Virus record (IMG/VR): IMGVR_UViG_3300044634_000285
Span: 1 to 42,134 of that record
Source: a virus
Strand: one strand, 5' to 3'
DNA: 42,134 nt
The position numbers and the translations under genes were made by a program. Below, piece after piece: positions 15,023 through 22,536 of the stretch. The notes beneath the pieces were generated by a model, which ran no database searches, was not told where the DNA came from, and worked only from the letters and a program-made list of their open reading frames with translations. The stretch's first letter is position 1; every line of letters begins with the position of its first letter.

Positions 15023-15375
15023 GCGTCTACTTCCTCTTCGCTAGCGTCGTACTGATCTGTGATCACGGCCAACATCAGGCTTTGGAGGTCAGAATCGCGG
15101 ACTTCGTTTTTCAGTTCAGCGATCTCACCGGCGCGGAACAACGGGCGACCGTTCTCGTCCAATGCCTTGGATACCAAAAGCTGCAGCGCAAACGCCGTTG
15201 CCTCATCTGAGCCAGCATCCTTCTGCGCTCGCTCGCGTTCAGCCATGGTCAGAGGCTTGCAGTAAAACTCAAACACCTCGCCGTCGCTCAGCTCAACTTG
15301 CTTCTTGATCGGCGTAAGGTTCGCTGCTTTCTTCAGGCGATCAAGCGCGCGCATAGACGAATTGGCAGATGCCAT
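15013..15375 (-). CDS. tail assembly chaperone G
   Basis: 120 aa. It has the compact alpha/beta pattern of G chaperones (LKKAANLTPIKKQVELSDG, FEFYCKPLTMAERERAQKD, ATAFALQLLVSKALDENGRPLF), resembling the family that coats the tape measure before the tube polymerises. Its last codons GCA AAA AAC TGA contain the slippery heptamer. Most ribosomes stop at the TGA at 15013. A minority should slip back one base and add the T domain. A strong terminator lies between this gene and the tail tube gene upstream. Confidence 0.88.
   Translation of the reverse strand: MASANSSMRALDRLKKAANLTPIKKQVELSDGEVFEFYCKPLTMAERERAQKDAGSDEATAFALQLLVSKALDENGRPLFRAGEIAELKNEVRDSDLQSLMLAVITDQYDASEEEVDAKN
15016..15022 (-). 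promoter_or_regulatory. programmed -1 frameshift slippery site
   Basis: A AAA AAC in the correct phase (X XXY YYZ), directly abutting the 0-frame TGA stop. Both codons can re-pair after a -1 slip. The -1 frame stays open for 63 codons and codes for a recognisable T chaperone domain, which is strong support that slippage occurs. Confidence 0.88.
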
Positions 15376-15410
15376 GCAAAAAATGTTCAGTTCATTGATA
15401 CTTTAATCGT

Positions 15411-15437
15411 AAAAAAGCCCCTAGTGCAACTAGGGGC
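15411..15437 (-). terminator. intrinsic terminator after major tail protein
   Basis: On the minus strand GCCCCTAGT, loop TGC, ACTAGGGGC, followed directly by six U. A perfect 9-bp stem with a three-base loop. It lies ten bases after the stop of the tail tube gene and before chaperone G, so abundant tube mRNA ends here and only read-through reaches the chaperones and tape measure. Confidence 0.9.
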
Positions 15438-15446
15438 AATCAGCGA

Positions 15447-16205
15447 TCAAGCAGAGGTGCTGAAATCGAAGCTAGGAGCACCGGCCGGGCGGAAGGTAAT
15501 CTCAACCTGCTGAGCGTCATCAGGGTTGATATTCAGGCTGGCGGTCAGCAGCACGGCATCCATGGCAATGCTGCGGCTAAGCGCCTCGGTGCCTTGCTTG
15601 TCGGTGTACAGCTTGAAGCCGCAGCCAACCTGCTGACGCTGCAGCACGTCTTCCACCATGCGATTGGACAGCGCAGCGTCCTCGTTGGTGACGTAGATCG
15701 TTGCGGTGCCGTTGCCGTCGGCGAAGCCAGGAATGTAAGCGCGGAAGGGCGCATACTGGCCAGCGGTTTGGCCGATGGTGGTCACGTCGATCTCAGCGCG
15801 GCTGATCTCAAACGACCATGACTGCACTTGGCCAACGGCGGCATAGTCGGCGTAGTACACCTCGAACTCGTTAGGTGCCACGGCCGTGCCGTCGTCGGTG
15901 ATGGCGAGGATGGTGCCGCCAGCAGCGGTGGAGACTGTCAGCGCGCCAGTGGCTGCGGTGTAGCTCAACACGTAGTAGGTGGTAGCTGCATCAATCGGAG
16001 ATGGCAGCGTGCCGGATCCCGATCCACCGGTTTGGCTATTGATAACGCGGAACTTGACCGGATCGCCTGCCTTGAAGTTCAGATACGGCTGAACGGTGAT
16101 GACATCAGTGCTGGCATTGACGGCGGATTCAGGGAAGTTGCCGTTGGTGCCGGCGGGTTTGTAGTAAAGGGCGCCGGACGTACCGGACAGAACAGTAACA
16201 GCCAT
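15447..16205 (-). CDS. major tail (tube) protein
   Basis: 252 aa. The C-terminal 130 residues hold the tube fold: VGQVQSWSFEISRAEIDVTT, followed by GTATIYVTNED, then VLLTASLNINPDDAQQVEI. Residues 20-110 are an added beta domain (YLNFKAGDPVKFRVINS, then TYYVLSYTAATGALTVSTA) that probably projects from the tube surface. The gene sits between the tail terminator gene and the chaperone pair, and a strong terminator follows it, as expected for a protein needed in many copies. Confidence 0.88.
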   Translation of the reverse strand: MAVTVLSGTSGALYYKPAGTNGNFPESAVNASTDVITVQPYLNFKAGDPVKFRVINSQTGGSGSGTLPSPIDAATTYYVLSYTAATGALTVSTAAGGTILAITDDGTAVAPNEFEVYYADYAAVGQVQSWSFEISRAEIDVTTIGQTAGQYAPFRAYIPGFADGNGTATIYVTNEDAALSNRMVEDVLQRQQVGCGFKLYTDKQGTEALSRSIAMDAVLLTASLNINPDDAQQVEITFRPAGAPSFDFSTSA

Positions 16206-16228
16206 GTTGTGAACGGTAGTGGCTAGAT

Positions 16229-16651
16229 TCAGTCTAGATAAGCTTCAAACGTAGCAGTTAGCTGAGTTTGAAAGTAAGGCTCAGGCGCTGCTGGTGTTAC
16301 TTGCGCTGGCCCTGAGGCTGCATCAAAGATAATGCTTGAAAACTTGGCGCGATCAAACAAGTCCTTTAGCCGCTCTGCAATGGTGAAATTAGCCGCAGCG
16401 CCCTGACCCTGCGGCGTAAAGACATTGACCACCAGCGTGCCAGTCTGGCGGTTGAAACCAACACCACCAGTCGGCAGCAGCGTGGCGTAGCTGTTATCGC
16501 CAAAGCGGATGAACACCTGCACCCATGGCGTGTTGTTTGGCGGCGTAAACGGCACGTTCTGATAGCTAACCGGATACGCAGGCGACAGCGCCATCTGCGT
16601 TGCAATGCGCCCTTCGATGGCAGCGCGAACGTCGTTGTAGGTGCTGCTCAT
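16229..16651 (-). CDS. tail terminator / tail completion protein
   Basis: 140 aa. The start (YNDVRAAIEGRIATQMALS, then VPFTPPNNTPWVQVFIRFG) and the GTLVVNVFTPQGQGAAANF strand are typical of the gpU/DUF4128-like proteins that cap the tail tube. It lies between the gp10-like neck protein and the major tail protein, the usual place. It overlaps the upstream gene by four bases. Confidence 0.8.
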   Translation of the reverse strand: MSSTYNDVRAAIEGRIATQMALSPAYPVSYQNVPFTPPNNTPWVQVFIRFGDNSYATLLPTGGVGFNRQTGTLVVNVFTPQGQGAAANFTIAERLKDLFDRAKFSSIIFDAASGPAQVTPAAPEPYFQTQLTATFEAYLD

Positions 16652-17046
16652 GATTCCCTCCCGATGCGGTCAGCGTTGACGCGCACAAAGCCTTGGATGT
16701 CTTTGGCGATGCCTTGCACCCAACCTGCCGGCGCTTGTTTGCTGCTGCCATTGGCAAGAGGTTCTGCATACGGCAGATTGTTGTGCACGCTGTAGACGTT
16801 GCCTAGCTTTTCTTGCTGGTACCCGATGCGATCAATTTGCGGAATGCCGCTGTAGGTGCCTGCAGGTTTCTCACCGCCTGGCGCCGCATTCTCTCCTACC
16901 TGCCAGCTAACGCGAAACCGGCCAGTATCAACAGGGCTTGCTTGCTTGAGGCGGCTGTCGGTCTCTAGTACAGCAACTCGCAACAGCTTCTCCATTTGCT
17001 GGCTGGCGTAATCACCAATATCAGCAACCCGGATCGTGCGCGCCAT
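16648..17046 (-). CDS. HK97 gp10-like neck / tail completion protein
   Basis: 132 aa. The signature is the SPVDTGRFRVSWQV motif at about residues 38-50, shared by HK97 gp10-like proteins, followed by a variable loop and VHNNLPYAEPLANGSS. These proteins act at the joint between head and tail. It overlaps its neighbours on both sides by a few bases, so the head-tail joining genes form a tightly coupled set. Confidence 0.85.
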   Translation of the reverse strand: MARTIRVADIGDYASQQMEKLLRVAVLETDSRLKQASPVDTGRFRVSWQVGENAAPGGEKPAGTYSGIPQIDRIGYQQEKLGNVYSVHNNLPYAEPLANGSSKQAPAGWVQGIAKDIQGFVRVNADRIGRES

Positions 17047-17402
17047 TATGCCCTCAGGATCAGCTCGTAAGTAATGGCGATGTTATCTTGCTCAATCGTA
17101 CGAACCTCAATCACTTGATGCGTCACGCTGCTAATCAGCACTTCATCGGCCGTAGTAGGCGCGTTTGCAATATCAGCCGCTGCAATCAACAGGCGCTTGT
17201 CGCCAGCTTGAATCAGATCATTAACCTCACGCAGGTTGACATCTTCCAGCACACCGCGCACTGTAGTGTCGGCGGTGGTTTCAGTGACGGTGCCAGTGGT
17301 GGCGTTATACGAGCCAGTTGTTACCCGACGGATGGTGGCAACACCGCCAAACTTTGCCATCAGCTTGCTGGCAACCTTGCGTAGCGGGCTAGCTAATGCC
17401 AT
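17046..17402 (-). CDS. head closure / head-tail adaptor protein
   Basis: 118 aa. It reads as a small beta barrel with N-terminal helix (SPLRKVASKLMAKFGGVAT, then VRGVLEDVNLREVNDLIQAGD, then ISSVTHQVIEVRTIEQDNI), consistent with the head-closure proteins of the SPP1 gp16/HK97 type. Its one-base overlap with the gp10-like gene supports this. The exact family is inferred from position and pattern. Confidence 0.75.
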   Translation of the reverse strand: MALASPLRKVASKLMAKFGGVATIRRVTTGSYNATTGTVTETTADTTVRGVLEDVNLREVNDLIQAGDKRLLIAAADIANAPTTADEVLISSVTHQVIEVRTIEQDNIAITYELILRA

Positions 17403-17935
17403 CAGGCAACCTGCACTGCTGTAAGGATAATGCCAGGGATGGAAGGATGCGCTGGTCCCGATGGCGACGAAGGAAGCGATTGGATACTAGCGGCTACGTC
17501 TGTGGTAGACCAGATCAATTCCAAGTAATCATTAGCGGCAAGTTTCAGAACATAGTTCACGCAACCAATAACGTGGCCATCAACGTTGCCATGCCTTGAA
17601 ATGATGCTGAACTTACTGTCGCTAGCCGGCACGTCGCCAGCGCTGCTTTCATTGTTCTTGCGCAGCCAGATATTGATGTCGTGAATCGAGTTGCTTGTGT
17701 TCACAAACTGGACAGAGTAAGTGACGCTGTAAACGCCTGCCCTAGAAAAGGTGACTCGTGAGCCAGAGACAATGCTTATCCCACGGCTATCAGCATCCGT
17801 TGAATTAATGCCAATCGAATAGGCAGTGTTAGCAGCCGCTGCAATCTGCTGAGTTGTGTCATAAAACGACCCCCACAACATTTGGTTGCGGACTGTATCA
17901 AGACCACTTGTGAACGGATTGAGCTTAAAGGCCAT
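17402..17935 (-). CDS. jelly-roll virion protein, C1q/TNF-like
   Basis: 177 aa. Strand pattern and motifs (GVYSVTYSVQFVNTSNSIHD, then INIWLRKNNESS, then YLELIWSTTDVAASI) match the C1q/TNF-like trimeric jelly rolls found as virion decorations in marine and freshwater phages. The N-terminus (MAFKLNPFTSGLD) is typical of such proteins. Position inside the neck genes suggests a head or neck fibre. No enzymatic function is expected. Confidence 0.68.
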   Translation of the reverse strand: MAFKLNPFTSGLDTVRNQMLWGSFYDTTQQIAAAANTAYSIGINSTDADSRGISIVSGSRVTFSRAGVYSVTYSVQFVNTSNSIHDINIWLRKNNESSAGDVPASDSKFSIISRHGNVDGHVIGCVNYVLKLAANDYLELIWSTTDVAASIQSLPSSPSGPAHPSIPGIILTAVQVA

Positions 17936-17938
17936 TGC

Positions 17939-18148
17939 TCAGCTCCGAACAACGGTAAGCAGATTATTGTTGCCATCATAAGTCATTGTCAGCACTGCTA
18001 CGGTTTTGCCGCTTGTACCGCCACGTTTGTACGTTGCAGTTAGCAAGTTATTTGCGCCGTCGTATGTATTGACAATGCAATCATGCGTAGGGATTTCGAG
18101 CCCATCGCGTGCTACCGCATCACCACCACCAAGGAAGGCAAGAGCCAT
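17939..18148 (-). CDS. small virion-module protein of unknown function
   Basis: 69 aa. Two similar short beta segments are visible: NTYDGANNLLTATYKRGG and MTYDGNNNLLTVVRS, an internal repeat of YDG.NNLLT. It is placed between a 75-aa protein and the jelly-roll protein, with gaps of 2-3 bases, so it is co-translated with virion genes. Likely a small virion or adaptor component. No family recognised. Confidence 0.68.
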   Translation of the reverse strand: MALAFLGGGDAVARDGLEIPTHDCIVNTYDGANNLLTATYKRGGTSGKTVAVLTMTYDGNNNLLTVVRS

Positions 18149-18150
18149 GA

Positions 18151-18378
18151 TCAGATCCGGTACGCAATAACTTTGCCGCTAGCCAGGGTCACGCTGGTGA
18201 ATACACCTTCAATCTCGTCGCCTGCGCCAAGCGGTACGGAGGTAAACGCATTGCCAGTTGCATTTTGCACGGTAGCTGTGCTGATTACGGCATCAGCAAC
18301 TGCATACAGCTTGTAAAACCTACCGGCATGGGCAGCGGTATCGCTAATGTACTCAAAACCTATGCTGTACTCGTCCAT
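18151..18378 (-). CDS. small virion-module protein of unknown function
   Basis: 75 aa, beta-rich (FYKLYAVADAVISTATVQN, then GDEIEGVFTSVTLASGKVI). The pattern is like small capsid-associated beta barrels. It lies two bases upstream of the 69-aa gene and just after the connector gene. Function not recognised; a virion role is inferred from the neighbourhood. Confidence 0.68.
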   Translation of the reverse strand: MDEYSIGFEYISDTAAHAGRFYKLYAVADAVISTATVQNATGNAFTSVPLGAGDEIEGVFTSVTLASGKVIAYRI

Positions 18379-18380
18379 GG

Positions 18381-18944
18381 TTAGCTCCTGCGGATAGAGA
18401 AGTTGCCTGGTCCGCTAATTCTAAGCCCTGTGAGGTATCGCTCCATCAGCGGCGGCACCTTGTCAACACCAACAGCGCCGTAACCGAGGTTAGGAGTCAC
18501 GTCAATGCTGCCAATCTTGACGTTCTTGTAGTCTTCCAGCCCGCTTAGCCCAATGCCATCAGGGTTGTTGTTGAGATAAGTGGCCAGCACAACTTGCGCA
18601 TACTGCACCTGCTGCGGAATTTCAGTGTCGGTGTAGTAGTCCGTCGTGATGCGAAACGGAAAGCCAACAGCGTACGTATTGATGTAGGTGTCAGGCTTGC
18701 GCACCCCAGTACGCGGCCACTGCAGCGCCTGCGTGTCAGTAGCGCGGGCGCCTAGAAACCGCTCACGATCCAAGCGTTGGGTAGCGGTAAACAGCGCACG
18801 GTTCTTTTGGTCAGTAGTAGCTGATGCCCATGCCGTTACATCAGCATCCTGCACAAAGCCATCAATGATCTCCTGCGCTGCTGCCAGCGTCAGGTAGGAG
18901 TTTGCGCTTGCCGACCCTACGGTTGCGTTGATTGCTATTGCCAT
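18381..18944 (-). CDS. head-tail connector, DnaT-like fold
   Basis: 187 aa. It starts with INATVGSASANSYLTLAAAQ and has QKNRALFTATQRLDRERFLG with WPRTGV, the pattern of proteins often annotated as DnaT-like ssDNA-binding but located among head-to-tail connectors in many phages. The C-terminal stretch (PPLMERYLTGLRISG) also fits. I take it as the first connector attached to the portal. Confidence 0.75.
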   Translation of the reverse strand: MAIAINATVGSASANSYLTLAAAQEIIDGFVQDADVTAWASATTDQKNRALFTATQRLDRERFLGARATDTQALQWPRTGVRKPDTYINTYAVGFPFRITTDYYTDTEIPQQVQYAQVVLATYLNNNPDGIGLSGLEDYKNVKIGSIDVTPNLGYGAVGVDKVPPLMERYLTGLRISGPGNFSIRRS

Positions 18945-19053
18945 CGTTGGGTGGCTCCGTCATCTCAAGTTTAAGTGTGGGCTCTGCAATAGAAAGAGAG
19001 GCTGCCTCCGCAGAAGCAGCCTCCAGTTCACGCAGTCGCCGAAAGGCGAACAT
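18862..19053 (-). CDS. possible small protein between connector and HNH intruder
   Basis: 63 aa. The reading frame begins MFAFRRLRELEAASAEA and ends in a basic tail. It overlaps the connector gene by 83 bases in a different frame. A GGGAG sequence stands 14 bases before its ATG. The N-terminal half resembles short acidic/helical phage peptides, the C-terminal half could be a read-through of no meaning. It also contains the 18998-19023 hairpin. Confidence 0.42.
   Translation of the reverse strand: MFAFRRLRELEAASAEAASLSIAEPTLKLEMTEPPNDGNSNQRNRRVGKRKLLPDAGSSAGDH
18998..19023. repeat. perfect 8-bp inverted repeat
   Basis: GAGGCTGC, a ten-base loop, then GCAGCCTC. No U run follows on either strand. 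It may slow or stop transcription coming from the capsid genes, or may only reflect the Ala-Ser-Ala coding of the small frame that contains it. Confidence 0.4.
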
Positions 19054-19145
19054 GCCGATGAGGTTGTCTCCCTTGCTGCCTGTGTTCTAGAGTAGCGCGG
19101 CTGGCGAGTTAGCGCTCCCAGCCATGCCCAACCTGCGTTACCAGG

Positions 19146-19640
19146 ATGAGAACACCATTATGGCTTGCCGGCCAGCAATTTGGCAATTGGACTGTTATTG
19201 GCGAAAAGCCAATCAAAAAAACAATGCCAAATGGTGCAAAGCGCTGTTATTGGCTTTGTCGCTGCATTTGCGGAAGAGAGCGCGAGGTTAATGGAACCAG
19301 CTTAAAGCGAGGAATATCAAAATCATGCGGATGCGTTTCGGGTGTTCCTCGATACGAGTTTCACGGCATGACAAAAAAACTCCCCGAGTATCGAGTTTGG
19401 ATGGGCATGAGAGAAAGATGTCAAAATCCAAATCATGTTGCTTTTCAACACTATGGCGGAGTGGGTGTAACGGTTTGCGATAGATGGAATAGCTTTACCG
19501 CATTCATGCAAGACATGGGTCCAAGGCCGAGCGGTATGACTATTGACCGTATTGATCCATTTGGTAATTATGAACCAAATAATTGCAGATGGTCGACTTG
19601 GCTAGAGCAAGCCAATAACAAGCGAAAGCATAAGCAATAA
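19146..19640 (+). CDS. HNH homing-type endonuclease, antisense intruder in the capsid module
   Basis: 164 aa. The N-terminal half has a zinc-binding set of cysteines (Cys34, Cys38, Cys40, Cys42, then SCGC at 60-63). The C-terminal half has the HNH/homing signature MTIDRIDPFGNYEPNNCRW at 131-149 followed by EQANNKRKHK, common in free-standing phage endonucleases. It is the only clear plus-strand gene inside 30 kb of minus-strand genes, and its AT content is higher than that of its neighbours. A shared bidirectional terminator closes it off from the decoration gene. It is probably a mobile element in its own right. Confidence 0.85.
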   Translation: MRTPLWLAGQQFGNWTVIGEKPIKKTMPNGAKRCYWLCRCICGREREVNGTSLKRGISKSCGCVSGVPRYEFHGMTKKLPEYRVWMGMRERCQNPNHVAFQHYGGVGVTVCDRWNSFTAFMQDMGPRPSGMTIDRIDPFGNYEPNNCRWSTWLEQANNKRKHKQ

Positions 19641-19670
19641 AAAAGGGAGGCTAGGCCTCCCCTTTTCTTT
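19641..19670. terminator. bidirectional intrinsic terminator
   Basis: AAAA, GGGAGGC, loop TAG, GCCTCCC, then CTTTTCTTT. The 7-bp stem is flanked by A and T runs on opposite sides, so it can stop transcription from the HNH gene (plus) and from the decoration gene (minus). It falls exactly between the two convergent stops. Confidence 0.9.
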
Positions 19671-19683
19671 TGTTTGCGTTGAA

Positions 19684-20085
19684 TCAGACGCGCTTCAGCA
19701 GCACGGTCAGGATCACGCCAGCCAGGGTGGTGGTGGTGCCGGTGACATCAAGAGACAAGCGATCGCCTGCATCAAGGGTCAGGTTGGCAGTGGTGCTGGT
19801 CAGGGCAGGAGTTTGCTCAGTCAGAGCGGTGCCCTTGAGGTTGATCTTGGTGGTGCCGAGCAGGTCATCACCAGCAGTAGCAGCTTCGGTGCCTTGGCAG
19901 CGACGAACGGTGCCGGTGACATCACCAGCATCATTGCCAGCAACAGCATGCACTTCACGCACTGCAACCACCTGACACTTCACTGGAGCAGCCCAGAATT
20001 GCACGTCGGCAATCGAGGATGCACCGTAAAAAGTGGCTTCGAGGTACTGCTCGGTGGACAGTTCAAACTGGGAAGGTTGTGCCAT
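19684..20085 (-). CDS. capsid decoration / head stabilisation protein
   Basis: 133 aa, beta-rich and without charged clusters (GTVRRCQGTEAATAGDDLL, then LTLDAGDRLSLDVTGTTTT, then LAGVILTVLLKRV). It follows the coat gene by 11 bases, the common place for a head decoration protein. A bidirectional terminator follows, so coat plus decoration end one abundant transcript. The assignment rests on position and composition. Confidence 0.7.
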   Translation of the reverse strand: MAQPSQFELSTEQYLEATFYGASSIADVQFWAAPVKCQVVAVREVHAVAGNDAGDVTGTVRRCQGTEAATAGDDLLGTTKINLKGTALTEQTPALTSTTANLTLDAGDRLSLDVTGTTTTLAGVILTVLLKRV

Positions 20086-20096
20086 GGTTAGTTACC

Positions 20097-21128
20097 TCAA
20101 TCGAAGTTAGAGGTGTTGGTGGCGCGCACGATGCCGAGGTTCTTCAGCTCGTACACCTTTGACCAGTTAGCAACCGTTTCCAGCTGAGCGCGAGTGGGGT
20201 TGGCAGTAGTCACCGCCCACTTAGCGCCAACGGGGTGGTAGCAGTAGTGCAGGTCGATCGACATGGCATCGCTCTTGGCGAGGATGTCACGATCGGTTTC
20301 GGTCTGCATCGCCATCTGTTCACCGCTGGCAACAGCGCCTTGGGTGAAGAAATAGGTGGCGTACTCAGTTGAAGAACCGCTGCCATCGGTCTGCACATCG
20401 TCAGACACGATCACGCGCAGACCCATGTAGGTCGGCACGCTCACGGGACCGTAGGCACCAGCGATGCTGCCGCCAACGAAATCAGTGACACTAGAGGTCA
20501 GACGTGCGTCTGTCTCGGTCACGTAGTCGATGGCCTTGCGCTCAACCAGGTCGTAATAGACCTTGGAGTGCATGGCAACAGCGGCCAGCTTGTCGCCTTG
20601 ATCGCCCAGCAGGCTGCGGGCTTCAGCAACATGACGGGGGCTCAGAGTCGTGGGGGTATCACCAGACTCGCCATCAATGGTCAGACCAAAGAAAGCGGCA
20701 GAGCTGGAGGTAGATCCCAGGCTGCCGAACACACCGCCAAGGCAGGACAGCAGATCCTTCTGGCGCTGGTTAGCGATGTAGTCAGCGATCTTGGCGCCGA
20801 TGGCGGCCATAGGATCGGAACCGGCAGCAAGAGCAGCGAGGTCTCTGCTTTCGAAGGCACGCCCGCGGTGCAAAATGACGCCAACTTGTTTGTCGGCTTG
20901 AATCTTGCCAGGGGTAAGGCTGGTGCTATCGGTCAGCACCTCGAAATCGCCGGAAAGGTTGGCTTTCCAGAAGGGAACGTTGATAAAATCACCGCCCTCG
21001 GTGGCATTCAGCTCCGCCAGAGGCTGCACCACACCGGAAGCCAGGAAGGCATCACGCTGAGTGGTTTGCTCAATGACGTAAGGCGTAAATACCTCGGGGA
21101 TGATGATGTCAGAGCGAAGGGTCGCCAT
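20097..21128 (-). CDS. major capsid (coat) protein
   Basis: 343 aa. Start MATLRSDIIIPEVFTPYVIE, then NVPFWKANLSGD, then VGVILHRGRAFESRDLAAL, then DYIANQRQKDLLSCLGG, a pattern shared by a large group of HK97-fold phage coat proteins. The end has SDAMSIDLHYCYHPVGAKW. It lies after scaffold and before the decoration protein. A good Shine-Dalgarno (GAGGA) precedes the ATG by about 6 bases, in line with high expression. No N-terminal protease-cleaved delta domain is obvious, and a separate scaffold is encoded. Confidence 0.92.
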   Translation of the reverse strand: MATLRSDIIIPEVFTPYVIEQTTQRDAFLASGVVQPLAELNATEGGDFINVPFWKANLSGDFEVLTDSTSLTPGKIQADKQVGVILHRGRAFESRDLAALAAGSDPMAAIGAKIADYIANQRQKDLLSCLGGVFGSLGSTSSSAAFFGLTIDGESGDTPTTLSPRHVAEARSLLGDQGDKLAAVAMHSKVYYDLVERKAIDYVTETDARLTSSVTDFVGGSIAGAYGPVSVPTYMGLRVIVSDDVQTDGSGSSTEYATYFFTQGAVASGEQMAMQTETDRDILAKSDAMSIDLHYCYHPVGAKWAVTTANPTRAQLETVANWSKVYELKNLGIVRATNTSNFD

Positions 21129-21212
21129 GACTAATCCTCAAAAAGGGTTTACGGATGTGGGCGCAGCCCTAGGCTCTATGTGGCGCAGCCATCACGAGCA
21201 GACACTCAAATA

Positions 21213-21884
21213 CTAACGGTTAGCTGCAGCTTTCATCCGCTCATATAGGTCGCGGTCTGTACGGAATAGCCGCGACTGCTCTGTGAGGTTGAAGCTATCG
21301 CGGCTGAATGGATTGCTCATGCCAGCCGGAATGGTGCCATTGCTGCCGCCGGTTGGTGCGCCGCTGCCTTGTGGCTTGGGTTGCTTCTGCATCCATGCCG
21401 GCAGTGTCTTGGCCCATTCAGCAACGGGCTTGCGCTCGTAGCCGTCAACAACCACAACGGTGCCGTCGGGTTCGCGCTGGATTGCGTCAGGCGACAGCTT
21501 GGTCTTTAGCACAAGGTCAGGATCGTGCACGATGTCAGCCAGTGCCGTGACCGCAGGCGTGACCAGTTCTAGTTCCCGGACGCGGGCTTCAAGTGTTGCG
21601 ATGCGCTGGTCCTTTTCAGCCGTCGCCTCACGGAACTGCTGCTCCAGAGCCTGTCGTGCCTCTTGGTATTTGCCTTGAGATTCGAGTTGCTGTTGCTCGT
21701 AGTTGCGCTTGAATTCCAGCAATTCATCGACATTGACCCCATCAGGCGTCTTGGATTTCTTTGCTGCACGCAGCTCTGCAATCAGCTCTTGATTCTTGCG
21801 CTCTAGTGCTTCAACGCTGCGCTGCAACGCTTCAGCTTCAACCCCAGTAGTCGCAGACTCTTGGGTTTGTTGTTCATCAGACAT
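21213..21884 (-). CDS. scaffolding protein
   Basis: 223 aa. Residues about 15-110 form a long charged coiled coil (LQRSVEALERKNQELIAEL, then YEQQQLESQGKYQEARQAL, then DQRIATLEARVRELEL). A Pro/Gly/Gln-rich linker (QKQPKPQGSGAPTGGSNG) and a short basic C-terminal helix follow (YERMKAAANR), which is the usual coat-binding part of scaffolds. It lies directly upstream of the coat gene. Confidence 0.87.
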   Translation of the reverse strand: MSDEQQTQESATTGVEAEALQRSVEALERKNQELIAELRAAKKSKTPDGVNVDELLEFKRNYEQQQLESQGKYQEARQALEQQFREATAEKDQRIATLEARVRELELVTPAVTALADIVHDPDLVLKTKLSPDAIQREPDGTVVVVDGYERKPVAEWAKTLPAWMQKQPKPQGSGAPTGGSNGTIPAGMSNPFSRDSFNLTEQSRLFRTDRDLYERMKAAANR

Positions 21885-21916
21885 GGATAAGCCGCAGGCT
21901 TAATTACACCTCTACG

Positions 21917-22189
21917 TTACCACTTCTCTTTATCTGCCCACCACGCAGCAGACATCTTGCCCTTGGCAATGTTGCTGGCGTGACGCGCTTTGAAAGATGC
22001 ACGGCGTGCTTTGGCCGCGGCAGATTCACCCTCGCGTGATGGGCTACCGCTAACGCCTTGCTGGCCAAATCGGATCAGCTTTACCTTGTCGCCTTCTTTG
22101 GCGAGCACCGCGTGCGATTTGTTCGGATGCTTTGGCGTCCGCTTCGGCTTGTTGTAGCCGTCAAACTGCTCGCCGCGGTAGGTGATCAT
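21917..22189 (-). CDS. small basic phage protein of conserved type
   Basis: 90 aa, strongly basic. The motifs YRGEQFDGYNKPKRTP, HAVLAKEGDKVKLIRFGQQG, and NIAKGKMSAAWWADKEKW recur in many phages and cyanophages near the capsid genes (DUF5872-like, name not certain). It is probably a virion-internal or DNA-associated protein. It overlaps the upstream gene by four bases and follows the scaffold on the far side by 32 bases. Confidence 0.75.
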   Translation of the reverse strand: MITYRGEQFDGYNKPKRTPKHPNKSHAVLAKEGDKVKLIRFGQQGVSGSPSREGESAAAKARRASFKARHASNIAKGKMSAAWWADKEKW

Positions 22190-22536
22190 TTGCGGGCGCC
22201 GCGCTTAGTGGCAGACTTGCCGCCAAGGCGAGCTTTGCTGGCTGCAAGCTGCGCTTTAAGCTCGGCCATCCGAGCTTTGCTTGCCGCCAATTTTTCAGTA
22301 GCAGCAGCTTTTTTAGCGCGTGCACCGGCAAGGCCGGCTTGCGCTGATGCGACTTTGGCTGATGGGGTATTAGCTTTCAGCTTGTCCAGCTTTTGCTGCA
22401 GCGTTGCCTGCTCTTTATTTAGCTTGGCAGTCTCGCGTTTGGCCCATCGGGCATCGGAGTTGCGATCACTACGATTGCCATACGTAACTCCGCCGCTACT
22501 GGCAAATCTGCCAATGCGATCTCTGCGTTGCGCCAT
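22186..22536 (-). CDS. Lys/Ala-rich coiled-coil protein
   Basis: 116 aa, very basic. Most of it is a helix with heptads (TAKLNKEQATLQQKLDKLK, then AATEKLAASKARMAELKAQ). The composition resembles histone-H1-like tails, which suggests binding to packaged DNA or to the inside of the capsid. It belongs to a set of four small basic genes with overlapping stops and starts (TAATG at 22536). Confidence 0.7.
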   Translation of the reverse strand: MAQRRDRIGRFASSGGVTYGNRSDRNSDARWAKRETAKLNKEQATLQQKLDKLKANTPSAKVASAQAGLAGARAKKAAATEKLAASKARMAELKAQLAASKARLGGKSATKRGARK

